DNA of 64,000 bases from Prosapia bicincta (GCA_036971475.1 JBAIZL010000001.1:95182983-95246982), one strand, 5' to 3'. Shown: positions 1 to 12,349, numbered from the stretch's first letter. Notes: generated from the sequence alone by a model not told the origin. A program made the numbers and translations.

Positions 1-1
1 T

Positions 2-393
2 TTAACAGCTGAAACAAAACTAGTACATTTAAGATTAAGATGTAAATGCTTGTTGAAATTTGAATTAGAATGTAAAATGTCAGACGACCTAAAAGATTTC
101 TTAAAAAAGATGAAAGATTTGGAAAAATTAATAGGTGAAACAGATTTAGACAGTAAAGTTAGGATAGAAACCGAAAGACAACTATCTACTAGTAGTCTAG
201 AGGAAGAGAAATTAATTAATGATGTGTTTGAAAAGACTGAATCAAAAACAAACGATTGCGATAGGGAATCAAAGGAAATTGCAATACCTGAACTGTTAAT
301 TGGTAATAATACAAATTTAGAAATAACTAATTTTGAACATCAATTACTAAAAAGTCAAACCAATTGTATGCCAGTGTTTAATCCTGAACTGTA
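2..393 (+). pseudogene. gag-like retroelement frame, 5' part, broken by a transposon
   Basis: The frame is open from the first bases of the window, so it starts upstream. It runs to the TA at 392-393, where a DNA transposon is inserted; the apparent stop at 392-394 is made by the insertion. If the transposon and one TA copy are ignored, the same frame resumes at 1938 and stays open to a TAA at 2116-2118. The protein is lysine- and glutamate-rich with no zinc knuckle in view. The gag assignment rests on the charged, helical composition here and in the 3' part. It could be another retroelement-encoded or host protein. Confidence 0.4.
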
Positions 394-1935
394 GAGGTCG
401 TGCGGAACGAGGCGAGCCCCGAGTAGGGGAGGAGGTAGGGTTAGGTGGGAGTGATCGCCGGCGTAGGGGAAGCGCCGGCGCGGCGTGCCGGCAAAGCGGC
501 GATGTACTACCCTGAGTTTAAATATTGCCTTTAAATAAATAACTACTGCACGTATAAATACTGCACTTGTAATATACCGTTTATAAACGGATGGTAAGGA
601 GGAAGGCGCAAGACAGAGTGGCCGTGTTCAGCAAGGAGACCATCTATTTCGAAGGTTTTGTGAGGGTTCTTGTTAAATTTAACAAGTTGGTACAGTTCTG
701 TTTTTAACATGCTGTCGTGGAAAAGGATCTTGTGATTTACTAACCACTGCACTATGCTTTTTTGGAATTGCTAGCTGGGGCCGGATTTACTTGCTTGTTG
801 TGATATGATGCATTATCTATAACGATCACTGATTTTGGAGGTAAGTTTGGGATCAGTTTTTCTCTTAGCCACGTTTTGTAGTTTTTATAATTCATGGAGT
901 AGTGGTAATCACCTGACTTTTGACCAGACTTGAAAATAAGCAAAGCTATATTTACAAATCCATTCTCATTTCCTTCATGGACTATTATTGCATACTGACC
1001 CTTAGAAATTGGAGTTAAAAGGCCTTTGTTACTACCGTCTGACCAGAATTGGGGTTTAGTATGGGAAGCATGCACGTATGTCTCATCTGTGTAAATAATG
1101 GGTCGACCTTCCTCCATACAGCGTTTTATTTGCCTAAGAAACCGGACCCTCTGTTCTCTTATTTCATGCTTTTCCGTCAGCAGCTTTCTGTTATCTGCAG
1201 ATTTCCTCCATTTGAAGTTTAGTACCTTAAGAACTTGTCTCAGAGCCCATATGCCTCCCCTAAACCCAATTTTTTCTTTCAATACAGAAAGCAACTTTTT
1301 TAGCGTAGTGCGTTGTCCATCCATCTTGTGGAACTCATGTACAGTCCGCCTAATAACAGTCTTGTCGAAGTCGTCATAAGATGGTTTTTTTATTTTTTTT
1401 ATTCCATGTTTTTCCTTGGCGTTGAAAAGCGAGGTCCTGTTGCCGGCGCGGTTCTATGTTCACTCAAAATTCTTTTCACAGTTGTCTTGGACACTCCCGC
1501 AGCATTCGCAACACGTTGTTGAACTTGTTTCAATAATATTGGTCCTTTTTCAGCTTCTCTTTTCATAAAATTGTGCAAATTAAAAATTATTTCTCTTGCT
1601 TGGCTATGTAGAATTTTACCGCCGACCTTATTGTTTGGCCTGTTGACAGTCATTTTAACGTCACACTTAATGGAAAACAGTCAACGAACTAGTTAAACCA
1701 AACACTACACTACACTAAAAATTAAACTTAACTAGAAGTTAATACACTTTTGTTTCTATTAAACAGTAACTAATCAAAACAAGTAATATTAGATGTTTAG
1801 CACGACGCGTATTTACGATGTGAAACCGGCGGGTGAAAGCAGCACACTGACGACCTGCCGCCCCACCACTCCAAAACCAGTTGTATAACTGTTTTCCCGT
1901 TCAAGTTCAGAGCTCGTCTCGTTTCGCACGACCTC
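394..1935 (-). mobile_element. Tc1/mariner (IS630)-type DNA transposon
   Basis: The ends are near-perfect inverted repeats of about 24 bp: GAGGTCGTGCGGAACGAG at 394-411 against its complement ending at 1935, with a few mismatches. A TA lies on each side (392-393 and 1936-1937), as expected for target duplication by this superfamily. The element is 1542 bp and carries a broken transposase on the minus strand. Its subterminal DNA is much richer in G and C than the surroundings (around 415-505 and 1805-1870), which suggests fairly recent arrival. It interrupts a gag-like frame. Confidence 0.85.
543..1653 (-). pseudogene. Tc1/IS630-type DDE transposase, frameshifted
   Basis: Three overlapping minus-strand frames (1653-1399, about 1390-752, 752-543) read in order as one transposase. 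The N-terminal piece looks like a helix-turn-helix (VSKTTVKRILSEH). The middle piece carries the first catalytic Asp in a YTDETYVH motif and the second in VIVIDNASYHN. The last piece has LRLPPYHP, which normally precedes the third acidic residue, but the following residues are changed and the third acid is not visible. One frameshift lies near an A-run at about 1387-1400 and another near 752. The transposase cannot be active as read; the family call is secure from the DETY and IDNASYHN blocks. Confidence 0.8.
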
Positions 1936-1937
1936 TA

Positions 1938-2323
1938 CAATAAATTGCCAAATCCTTTAGAAAGGTATTTAAAAATGTTTGACATGTCAGATGGACTAGA
2001 ATCAGACAGCCTTTTAAAATTTATGAGTGTAATTTTGAAAATAAAAAGAGAAACTAAATTGCCAGATGAAAAATTTAGAATTAAGCATTGGAAAGGTTCA
2101 AGGCCCTTTGTTGGATAAACTTCTCTTTGCTTTAGACAATAATGTCTCCTTAGATGATTTTAATGAAGATATATTAAAAAGTTTTGTACCTATAAACCTC
2201 AGAGAAAATTTAAAAAGAAATTTGGTAAACAGACCGCAAGGTAATTTAGAACTAATAAACCTGTATATCAGAAGATTGTCTACAGAAAGACATTATTATG
2301 CCTGGCTGGAAACGGGGAACTAG
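1938..2323 (+). pseudogene. gag-like retroelement frame, 3' part, frameshifted
   Basis: This continues the frame cut at 393. The first reading frame is open from 1938 to a TAA at 2116-2118. A second frame, one base off, carries the homologous-looking continuation from about 2066 to 2323 (motif LLDKLLFALDNNVS, then NLRENLKRNLVNRP). The overlap suggests a single indel around 2085-2110. The amphipathic helical composition fits a gag capsid-like region of an LTR element, but no protease, RT or zinc knuckle follows before the satellite begins at about 2.4 kb. Confidence 0.4.
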
Positions 2324-2417
2324 ATAGAGCCCTGGGTAAGTAAGGTAATTAATTTGTTAATTAGTAATTAACACACATTTTTGTTAAAGCCCTGAAAAAT
2401 AATTACCCCAGGAAAAA

Positions 2418-3172
2418 AGCTCATGTGTTACACATAGTATATACGCCTATGTAGGATAGCATGCATGTTGGCCTAGCATTGTATGTATGTAGGTTTACAT
2501 GCATATTTGTTTAACACAGTATGTAGGCTATCATATATTTAGGCTTAACATAGATTATACGCCTCTGTGGGATAGCATGCATGTTGACTTAGCATAGTAT
2601 GTATGTAGGGTTACACGCATATTTGTTTACCACAGTATGTAGGCTATCATGCATGTTTGCTTAACATAGTATTTAAGCCTATGTAGGATAGCATGCATGT
2701 CGGCTTAGCATAGTGTGTATGTAGGTTTACAAACTTATTTGTTTAACACATTATATAGGTTATCATGCATGTTGGCTTAGCATATTATAAATGCCAATGT
2801 AGCATAGCATGCATGTTGGCTTAACATAGTATATATGTCTATGTAGGATAGCATGCATGTGTGCTTAGCATAGTATGTATATACGTTTACACGCATATTT
2901 GTTTAATACAATATATAGGCTATCATGTATGCCGGTTTAACATAGTATATAGGCCTTTTGTGGAGTAACGGGAATATTGGCTTAATACAGGATGTATATA
3001 GGTTAACAAGCATATTGGTTTAACACAGTATATAGGGATATTTAGAGTATAATGCACGCTGGCTTAACATAGTATATAAGCCTATATAGGTTAACATGAA
3101 TGTTGGCTTAACACAGTATTTATATAGGTTAACATGCATGTTGGTATAACACAGTATGTATATAGGTTGCGT
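2418..3172. repeat. satellite, about 116-bp period with shorter sub-repeats
   Basis: The word GGATAGCATGCATGT and close variants recur at 2454, 2570, 2686 and 2802, exactly 116 bp apart, then at 2846. Within each unit TTAACACAGTATGTA-like and TTAGCATAGTATGTA-like words recur at roughly 40-60 bp, so the unit is itself built from shorter repeats. Copies decay toward 3170. No coding potential. Confidence 0.85.
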
Positions 3173-3385
3173 GAATTTTTAACCCACTCCACATCTACCC
3201 AATACTACCCCCTAACACATAACCAACTTAGGGTGGGTTAGGTTTGGTTGGGACACTAGCGCGACGCAATATTTTTTTTTAGCAAAGTCATTCCTCACCG
3301 CTGAGGGAACCCTCTACAACCACTCCTAGGTATGTGTTAGGTTTGCTGCCATCTGGTTGACTTAGGTTTGGCAGCACTCTTGTGC
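3173..3385. other. short unique spacer between two satellites
   Basis: It contains GGGTGGGTTAGGTTTGG-like direct and inverted words (ACCCACTCC near 3181, GGGTGGGTTAGG near 3231) but no gene or recognisable element. Confidence 0.5.
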
Positions 3386-6300
3386 CAAGTTGTACCAAAC
3401 TAAATAAGGTATTAATAAATACAAACTGCTTTAAAACATATAAAGCAAATTCTTTAGCTTAATAAATACTGTAAGTCTATTTACGTTACACAAATGACGA
3501 GATGCCTAAATAAGGCATTATTAAATAAAAACTACTTTAAATAATAATAAGCAAATTCATTAGCTTTGGAATTACTGTATGTCTTTTTACGTAACACAAA
3601 TGACGAGATGCTCAAATAAGGTATTAATAAATACATACTATTTAAAATGTACATACATACCTGAAATTTAAGGTTCATACATACCTGAAACTAATTCTGC
3701 TGGGGCAGGATCCTACTGCGGGTTTTTCCAGCAATCTTCAGCTGTTGGCAGGAACTCTAGTAACTTCGCGGGATAAATATGTGCCGTCCCTGAGGCGGCC
3801 AATAGTATAGAGGCGCTAAACTTACAACCAAGCATTGTTGTGTTTCTTATACTCACATGCTGCAATCTCTGCCCTCAGCAAACCCACTGAAAGTCTGAAT
3901 GCCTCGAACTGCCGCAATAAATTAGCCAACATTATTAGCAGGGGCTGAAACGTCAGCCTACAGTGGGTTCCCAGCCACGTGGGCCTTACAGGAAACGAAA
4001 AGGCGGATGAAATGGCCAAAAAAGGAGCAGAGAAGGAGCAACCTGAAACTCTCCAAACCCATGAAGCAGCAAAATCCCCAATTGACTCTACCATATCCAG
4101 ACTCACTAAGAACCTACTAAGAAACGCATCTACGGGCAAAATATGGGCAAACGTAGCTATCCTAGGCCACATACCTGGTCATCTGGAGATAAGTGAAGCT
4201 GTTGCAAAGTTCCGCCTGGAAACCGGTCACGCCTTTCTGTAGGCTAACCTACACCGGCTTGGCATAGCCAAATCGGACATGTGTTCACTCTGTTCCACGG
4301 AAATTATGGTGGCAAGTCACCTGCTCATCTGCCCCAAACTCAACCATGATCTTAACGACATCACTGCTCGGTCCTGGGAGGCTCGGTGTCATATGGCTTA
4401 ACTGCTACAGACGGGCGTTCGATATTAAAGTAAGTATTTAAAATGTTAAAAAGCAATATCATTAGCTTAGGAATTACTGCAAGTCTAATTACGTAACACA
4501 AATGACGAGATGCCTAAATAAGGTATTAATAAATACAAAACTTCTTTAAATGATTAAAATCAAAATCCATTACAATGGGAATTATTGTAAGTGTAATTAC
4601 ATTACAAAATGACGAGATGCCTAGGTAAGGGATTATTAAAAACAAATTACTTAAAATGTTACAAAGCAATACCATTAGCCTAGAAATGAATGTAAGTCTA
4701 ATAACGCAACTCAAATGACGAGATGCCTAAAAAAATTATTATTATACCAAAAAAACTTTAAATGATAAAAGAAAATTCATTAGAATAGGAATTACTGTAA
4801 GTCTAATTACATTACACTAAAAACGAGATGCCTAATAAAGGTATTAATAAATAAAAAAACTACTTTAAATGGGAAAAAGCCAATTCATTAGCCTGGGAAT
4901 TACTGTAAGTTTAATTACGTAACACAAATGACAAGATGCTTAAATAGGATATTATTAAATACAAACTACCTAAAATAATAAAAAGAAATATCTTTAACCT
5001 TGGAAATACTGTAAGTTTAATTCAGAAACAAATATGACGAGATGCCTAAATAAGGTAATTATAAAAAAAAACTACTTTAAATGTAAAAAGCCTATTCATT
5101 AGCTTATAGATTACTGTAAGTTTAATCACGTAACACAAATGACGAGATGCCGAAATAAGGTATTCTTAAATACAAACGACTTGAAACCATAAAAGCAAAT
5201 TAATTAGCCTAAAAAATTACTGTAAGTCTAATGAAATAACACAAATGACTATATCCCTAAATAAGGCATTATTAAATAAAAACTACTTTAAATGTTAAAA
5301 AGCAAAATCATTAACCTATTAAATACTGTAAGTCCAATTACGTAACACAAATGACAATATGCATTATCAATGAATTAATAAAAAAAAATACTACTAAATG
5401 ATAAAAAGCAAATTCATTAGCCTAGGAATCACTTTAAGTCTCATAACGTAAATCAAATGACGTGATGTCTAAATAAGGTATTATAATTACAAACGTCATT
5501 AAATGTTAAAAAGCATATTCATTAGCCAAGAAATTACTTTAACGCTAATTACGTAACACAAATGACGAGATGTTTAAACAAGGTATGATAAAAACAAACT
5601 ATATTTAACGATAAAAAGCAGCCTAGGAATTACTGTAAGTCAAATTATGTATCTCAAATGACGAGATGCCTAAATAGGGTATTATTAAGAACAAACTACT
5701 TCAAACCATAAAGAGCATATTCATTAGCCTAGGAATTACTATAAGTCGAATTACGTAACACAAATGAAGAAATGTCTAAATAAGGTATTAGGTATAAGGT
5801 ATATTTAGGTATAAGGTTATGACAAGATGACTGAATAAGGTATTAATAAAAAAAAAACTTTAAATGAAAGAAGCAAATTCAGTAGCCTAGAAATTACTGT
5901 ATGTCTAATTACATTACACAAATGACGAGATGCCTAAGTAAGGTATTAGTAAAAACAAACTACTTTAAATGTTAAAAAGCAATATCATTAGCCTAGGAAA
6001 TACTGCAAGTCTAATCACGTAACACAAATGACAAGATGCTTGAACATGGTATTATTAAAAAAGACTACTTTAAATGAAAGAAGTAAATTCATTAGCGTAG
6101 GTACTACTGTTTGTCTTATCACATTACACAAATGACGAGATGCCTAAATAAATATTATTAAATAGAAACTACTTTAAATGTTAAAAAGCAAATTCATTAG
6201 AATAGAAATTACTGTAAGTCGAATTACGTAACACAAATGACGAAATGCCAAAATAAGATATTCCTTAATACAAACTACGTTAAATTTGAAGTAGCAATAT

Positions 6301-7690
6301 CACTATCCTAGGAATTACTGTAAGTCTAATTTCGTAGCACAAATGTCGAAATGCATATATAAGGTATTATTAAATAAAAACTACTCCTAATGATAAAAAG
6401 CAATATCATTAGCCTAGGCGTTACTGTAAGTCTAATTACGTACAACAAATGTGGAGATGCCTAAATGAAGTATTATTAAATAAAAACTACTCTAAATGAT
6501 AAAAAGCTAATTCATTAGCCTAGGAATAACTGTAAGTCTAATTACATGACACAAATTATGAGATGCCTAAAAAAGGTAGTATTAAAAGAAAACTTCTTTA
6601 AATAATAAAAAGCAATATCATGAGCCTAGAAATTACTATAAGTCTAATTACGTAACAAAAATGACGAGATGCCTAAAGAAGTTATTATTAAATACAAACT
6701 GCTTTAAATCTTAAAAAGCAATATCATTTTCCTAGGTATTACTGTATGTCTAATTACGATGCACAAATTACGAGATGCATAGACAAGGTTTAATAATTAC
6801 AAACTACTTTAAATTATAAAAACAAATTCAATAGGCTAGGATATACAGTAAGTCTAATTACGTAACACAAATGACGAGACGCCTAAATAAGGTAGTATTA
6901 AATAAAAACTACTTTAAATGATAAAAAGCAAGCGAATTCTTTAGTCTAGGAATTACTGTGAGTCTAATTACGTAACACAAATGACGAGATGCCTAAATAT
7001 GATATTATTAAATAGAAACTATTTTAAACCATAAAAAGCAAATTCATTAGCTTAGGAGTTATTGTAAGTTTAATTACGTAACACAAGTGACGAGAGGCCT
7101 AAATAAGGTATTATTAATTACAAACAACTTTAAATGTTAAAAAGCAATATCATTAACCTAGGAATTACTGTAAACCTAATTACATTTCACAAATGACGAA
7201 ATGCCTGAATAATGTATTCTTTAATAAAAACTACTCTCTATTAATAAATAAGACTACTTTAAACGATAAAAAGCAAATTCATTAGCCTAGGAATTATAAG
7301 TCTAATTACATTAGCCTTGTAAGTCTAATTACATTACACAAATAACGAAATGCCTAAATAAGGTATTATTAAATACAAACTACTTGAAATGATAAAAAGC
7401 AAGTTAATTAGCCTAGGATTTACAGTAAGTCTAATTACGTAACACAAATGACGAGATGCCTAAATAAAGTATTATTAAATAAAAACTACTTTTAATGTTA
7501 AAATGTAATTTCATTAGCCTAGGAATTACTGTAGGTCTACTAGCATTACACAAATGACGAAATGCCTAAATAAAGTGTTATTAAATAAAAACGTTTTTAA
7601 ACCATAAACATGCAATTTCACTAGCCCGGGAATTGCTGTAAGTCAAATACTAAACAGAAATGAAAAAATGTCATAATAAAAACTACTTTC
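3386..7690. repeat. satellite, about 106-bp AT-rich monomers, about 33 copies
   Basis: CACAAATGACGAGATGCCTA recurs every 105-107 bp (for example 3491, 3597, 4499, 4605), together with CCTAGGAATTACTGTAAG and ATTACGTAACACAAATG. Copies are diverged by point changes and small indels, and two or three are locally scrambled (near 5790 and 7230). The array is split between about 3660 and 4430 by a block containing a non-LTR retroelement fragment. Each monomer has a short inverted pair (GTAATTCC / GGAATTAC type words) around the CCTAGG site. Confidence 0.92.
3840..4401 (+). pseudogene. non-LTR retrotransposon 3' end: RNase H domain and zinc-knuckle tail
   Basis: One reading frame runs from about 3840 to a TAA at 4399-4401 and is broken by TGA at 3946-3948 and TAG at 4240-4242. 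It begins in an RNase H region (YSHAAISAL, where the usual acidic residue of YSDS is lost), then shows QWVPSHVGLTGNEKADEMAK, the diagnostic H...GNE.AD block of non-LTR RNase H domains. After the TAG the frame carries CSLCS...HLLICP, the cysteine/histidine tail typical of Jockey/R1-like elements. There is no RT upstream. The fragment sits inside the 106-bp satellite array. Confidence 0.8.
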
Positions 7691-8445
7691 CATTTACAAT
7701 GTCCCTGGATACGACGACATTTGAAAAATCAAATAATTAATAATGAATACGTAAACGCAATTCCAAGGGAAACATTTAACATACGTGGTAAAATGAAATT
7801 TAGCTTGAAATATGAAATCAGTAACATAATTATTCCTTAAACAATCACCAGGAGCACATTAGCTGTCAATACTGAGTAGATGTATAGATATGAGTAAAAA
7901 ATAAATGCAACACAAACCATAAGTTCTGCCATAATACCTAACTACTCTAATCTCCCAATACAATACAAACTAGCTCATCCATTTTTATATCATATATATA
8001 TATATATATATATATATAGTTGTAACTACATAGTGGTAAATAATGTCACTGTTCATAAAACAAAATTGTTAAAACTTTTAAAAATCATAGCTAATTTTCT
8101 AAGACCATGTCATTTCCATAGTCAAAATCTTTAGAAATAATTTAATAATTAGTTATAATATTAAATTTTAAAACCGCAATTAAAAATATTAACTGCCTTC
8201 ACACACACGGAAAGCACAATCGGTCTTCTATGCGAGACCTACACAGTCTTGTAGTCAGCAGTGCAATGGCTATGGACAAACTATAAACTCTACTTTCATC
8301 TATTTTGCACTTTACATCCATTTATATATAGGATGAAGTAAATGATTTTTCATGAAGTTTTAAGAAATTGAAGTCATCTTGCAGATTTCCTAATAGCGCT
8401 TACAATTTAATATACTAAATCAATAATCTTTCATGCTATAGCAAG
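7691..8445. other. intergenic, one short (TA)n tract
   Basis: AT-rich sequence with a (TA)n run near 7992-8019. I see no coding exon or RNA gene. Confidence 0.5.
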
Positions 8446-8579
8446 TAGACTTTCAAGGACTTAATTACGTGTCTTCGAAAGTCGACTGAAAAAAAGACTA
8501 CGAAAGTGAAGTAAGATTCTTATTTAAGTACAATAAAGTGTAAGTGCTATGTGAAGTGCAAGAAAATCGTATTTCAAAG

Positions 8580-8649
<70 letters not shown>

Positions 8650-8772
8650 CACTTCAAGTTATTTTAGAGTGATTAATTAAGATTCACCGAAAGTAATATA
8701 TATTAATCACTTCAACTTTTTTTACAGTGATTAATTAAGATTCACCGAACGTAATGGACTACAAAATTCAAG

Positions 8773-8775
<3 letters not shown>
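8446..8775. repeat. left outer inverted-repeat block of the composite PLE
   Basis: 8446-8583 is matched in reverse complement at 12118-12260 (GTCGACTTTCGAAGACACG on the right side). 8650-8775 contains two near-copies of ATTAATCACTTCAA...GATTCACCGAA, matched inverted at 11935-12096. The two blocks are separated by a (TA)n tract at about 8581-8645. Their inner end, GGACTACAAAATTCAAG, also ends family F copies at about 50600, 57850 and 58000. Confidence 0.85.
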
Positions 8776-8813
<38 letters not shown>

Positions 8814-9089
8814 AACATAAGTCAATATACAAATACAAGAATTATAATTGAATTTACAATTATATATATGTCTATTGTAAATTTAATTATAATTCTTGTA
8901 TTTGTATATTGACTAATGTTCTTTATTAATACACAAGAATACATATTGCGATATATATATATATATATATATATTTAAGATTAAATAATATACACTAATT
9001 ACAGGAATAATTTATTGAATAATACACTCAAAGCTTTTCGTTGGTTGACATTACCAACATCCTCATGAATTACTAAGAATGACAAAAGA

Positions 9090-9137
<48 letters not shown>

Positions 9138-9226
9138 TATAATATCAAATGTGTTTTCCTGTTAGAATATTTTTAAGATTAAATAATATACACTAATACA
9201 GGAATATTTAATTTATTGAATAATAT

Positions 9227-9271
9227 ACTCAAAGGTTTTCGTTGGTTTACATTACCAACATCCTCAGGAGT
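9227..9271 (-). ncRNA. hammerhead-like motif, family A, 3' of the PLE frame
   Basis: On the minus strand, about 100 nt beyond the PLE stop: ACTC (stem I), CTGAGGA (C3 to A9, all conserved positions kept), one extra T, stem II GTTGG/CCAAC closed by a 9-nt loop, GAA (12-14), AACCTT (stem III, starting A15.1 and ending U16.1), T at position 17, then GAGT pairing with ACTC. The only departures from the type-I consensus are the extra T before stem II and a weak stem III. Self-cleavage is not shown by sequence alone. Confidence 0.5.
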
Positions 9272-9367
9272 TACAATACTAAGAATGATAAAAGAACTGT
9301 CTAACAAACATGAAGCTACTAGATAAAGCAATACACAGTTGCCAAATCTATCACAATATTGCCAAAC

Positions 9368-11611
9368 CTATTCATCTGCTGCCACAACATTATATACATT
9401 GAATATAGTATGGAATTTAGAACGTATTTGAATTTGTTCATCTATTAATTTGTTATTAATATTATGCTTGTAAATTTCAAATGCTTCACATACGTTCCTT
9501 TTTAACCCTTTATTTATTTCTTATATAATTTTCATATTATTTATATTTTCATATGTTTATATGATTATTGTTAATACAATGGGTTGCGAAATTAGACATA
9601 CATATATATTTGGTTTTAAAAAAGCATTAAAATGTTCTTTATACCTTTCTTTTAATTTTTTCTTTGTTTGTCATATATAAACTTTATTTCTAAATTCACA
9701 TTCTAATTTATATACTCCATTTTTCTCATGTATAGGCCTACTATTTATATTATTATTATGGTTAATTATATTTATTATTCTATTATTGGTTCTATATGCA
9801 ATTTTTATGTTTTTATTAGTAAATAATTTGGAAATATTTTTTATTTCAAAACCAGTGTAAGTAAAAGTACTCCATACAGTATTATTATTATTACTACTAT
9901 TGTAATGAATATTATTTTTTATTTGTTTTTGTAATATATTATAATTCAATTTATCTACCGTTTTCTTTTTGTAACCATTTTCTACGGCTATCTGGTATAT
10001 TATGTTTTTTTCCCTCATTTTATTTTCATTGCTCATAGGAATTTAATTCATTCTGTAAAGAAGATTATATAAAGCAGCCATTTTCTGAATATATGGATGG
10101 TTTAAATAATTAGGTATTATTTGATTGGTTAATGTAGGTTTACGATAAATCATATATTCTAAACTCGTTTCATTTCTAATAATTGTGATATCTAGGAAAT
10201 TTATTTTACCATTATTTTCCTTTTCATATGTAAAATCGATATTATTAATTTTATTTATTTCATCTAATATACTTACTAAATTAATATTATTATTATTTGA
10301 TACATATAACCCATCATCTAAATACCTAAACCAATGTCCATTTTTATCATATTTTTTTATAATTGCATTTATATTACTATCTATTTCTTGTAAAAATATT
10401 TCAGAAATTATACTGGATAAAGGGGAACCCATAGCTAAACCATCTTCCTGTCTATAAATTTTATTATTATATGAAAAATAGTTTTGATTTAATATTAATT
10501 TCAATGTATTAACAATTTCTAAAATTAATTTTTTATCTTTTTCATATTGAGAAATTTTAGATTTTATTTCAATAGTTTCTTTGATAGGAATGTTAGAATA
10601 CATATTTTTAATATCAAAGGATATCAATTTCGTATTTTTATCTATATTGATATGATTTAAATGTTCAATAAGATTATTTGAATTATTAATAGTATTATTA
10701 TTATGTTTTACTTTATCCTTAAAAATATTGGCTATATTTTTTGATATTTTGTAAGATGGAGCATTTATAAAATTTATTAAAGGTCTAATTGGCTTATCTA
10801 TTTTGTGGAGTTTAATAAGTCAATTCATTATCGGAGGTTTAGGATTATCATTTATATAATTATAAAAATTATTTTTATTAAATAATTTATAAGATGTGTT
10901 TATTATATTTTTTATTTCATTTTGAAATTTTCTAGTACGATCTTTATCTAAAATACAAAAGTTATTTTCATTTATATATTTTTCTGTTTTGGCAATATGT
11001 TCATTTTTATCAATTATAACAATAGCATTACTTCTGTCTGCTTTTACCGCAATCAAATTATTATATTATAATTTTTGTTTAATATTAATAATTTTTGAAT
11101 ATTTGTTCTTGTATGAAACATTAACCTCACTGTGTTTAATAATTTTCATTAATTCATAACTTGCTGCAATCCTAGTATCTTCTTGTATATTATCATCTAA
11201 TTTACTAATAGCCAATTCATTATCCATTATGACATTATTAATGTCTTTCATAATATTTCTCTTTAAGTTAACTTTATTATTTTCTAAAATTTTTAGTTCA
11301 CTACTATTAAATGTAATTTGTGATAGATTAACTACATTAGGATGAAAACTATGATATTTAACTACAATTTCTTTTTTTCTTTTATATTCAAAATTCAAAT
11401 TCTCAAGTTTTTTATTTATATTGTTTATTTTCATAGTTCTAATCTGATTTACATGTGTTATTATTTTATTATATTTTTCTTCCCATTTCAAATTATGCAT
11501 AAAATAAGCTAACTTTAAATGTAATTTATATAATTCATTAGTTAAAATATTTTTCTTTTTATATAAATTCTTTATTTCATTTTCACCCATAATTTTTCTG
11601 CCTGTTTGCAA
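9368..11611 (-). pseudogene. Penelope-like reverse transcriptase with GIY-YIG endonuclease
   Basis: One frame runs from about 11611 (first ATG 11588-11590) to TAG at 9368-9370, about 747 codons, with no frameshift. Blocks in order: a basic, coiled N-terminus; VKADRSNAIVIIDK (PLE RT1); LIKLHKIDKPIRPL (RT2, the LPKIHK region); LISFDIKNMYSNIPI (motif A); EDGLAMGSPLSSI (motif B); FRYLDDGLYV (motif C, YLDD); INFLDITI (motif D); then GVYKLEC, VYI and QTKKKLKERYKEHF of GIY-YIG, and the MKII...INKG tail. Six in-frame stops interrupt it, at 11066, 10820, 10043, 9671, 9557 and 9521. The stop at 9671 replaces the Gly of YIG, and the one at 10820 the Gly usual before LPKIHK. The element is inactive as read. 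Confidence 0.93.
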
Positions 11612-11730
11612 GTTTTTTGTGCAGTAACACTTTTGTTCCTAATTTTAATTTTGGCATATTTGGGAATTATATGATTTATTATGCATTGCTTATTAAACTA
11701 AATATTGCAATTAACATTCATTAATTATTA

Positions 11731-11843
11731 ATAAAGAACATAAGTCAATATACAAATACAAGAATTATAATTAAATTCACAAGAGACATATATATAATTG
11801 TAAATTCAATTATAATTCTTGTATTTGTATATTGACCTATGTT

Positions 11844-11931
<88 letters not shown>

Positions 11932-11996
11932 CTTGAATTTTGTAGTCCATTACGTTCGGTGAATCTTAATTAATCACTGTAAAAAAAGTTGAAGTG

Positions 11997-12046
<50 letters not shown>

Positions 12047-12260
12047 CGTTCGGTGAATCTTAATTAATCACTCTAAAATAAGTTGAAGTGATTAATATAT
12101 ATATATATATATATATATAACTTTGAAATACGATTTTCTTGCACTTCACATAGCACTTACACTTTATTGTACTTAAATAAGAATCTTACTTCACTTTCGT
12201 AGTCTTTTCTTCAGTCGACTTTCGAAGACACGTAATTAAGTCCTTGAAAGTCTACTTGGC
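11731..12260. repeat. right inverted-repeat blocks of the composite PLE
   Basis: 11731-11848 is a palindrome-like block (AAGAACATAAGTCAATATAC and its complement) that matches 8810-8925. 11935-12096 and 12118-12260 are inverted copies of the left outer blocks. (TA)n tracts lie at 11849-11928, 12000-12044 and 12096-12118. Confidence 0.85.
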
Positions 12261-12349
12261 AATATTGTGATAGATTTGGCAACTGTGTATTGCTTTATCT
12301 AGTAGCTTCATGTTTGTTAGACAGTTCTTTTATCATTCTTAGTATTGTA

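Noticed and set aside
1098..1522. Two plus-strand frames of 93 and 69 codons
   Set aside because: Antisense of the Tc1/IS630 transposase.
3822..4172. 116-codon minus-strand frame
   Set aside because: Shadow of the plus-strand RNase H fragment, which has clear family motifs.
3386..7690. CRISPR-like array because of regular 106-bp spacing
   Set aside because: Whole monomers are alike with no unique spacers, there are no cas genes, and the genome is eukaryotic.
10185..10457. 90-codon plus-strand frame
   Set aside because: Antisense of PLE RT motifs A to D.
9368..11611. Alternative genetic code (TGA read as Gly) to explain the stops in the PLE frame
   Set aside because: TAA stops are present too, and the host gene uses ordinary codons and a normal TAG stop. 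Simple decay is the better explanation.
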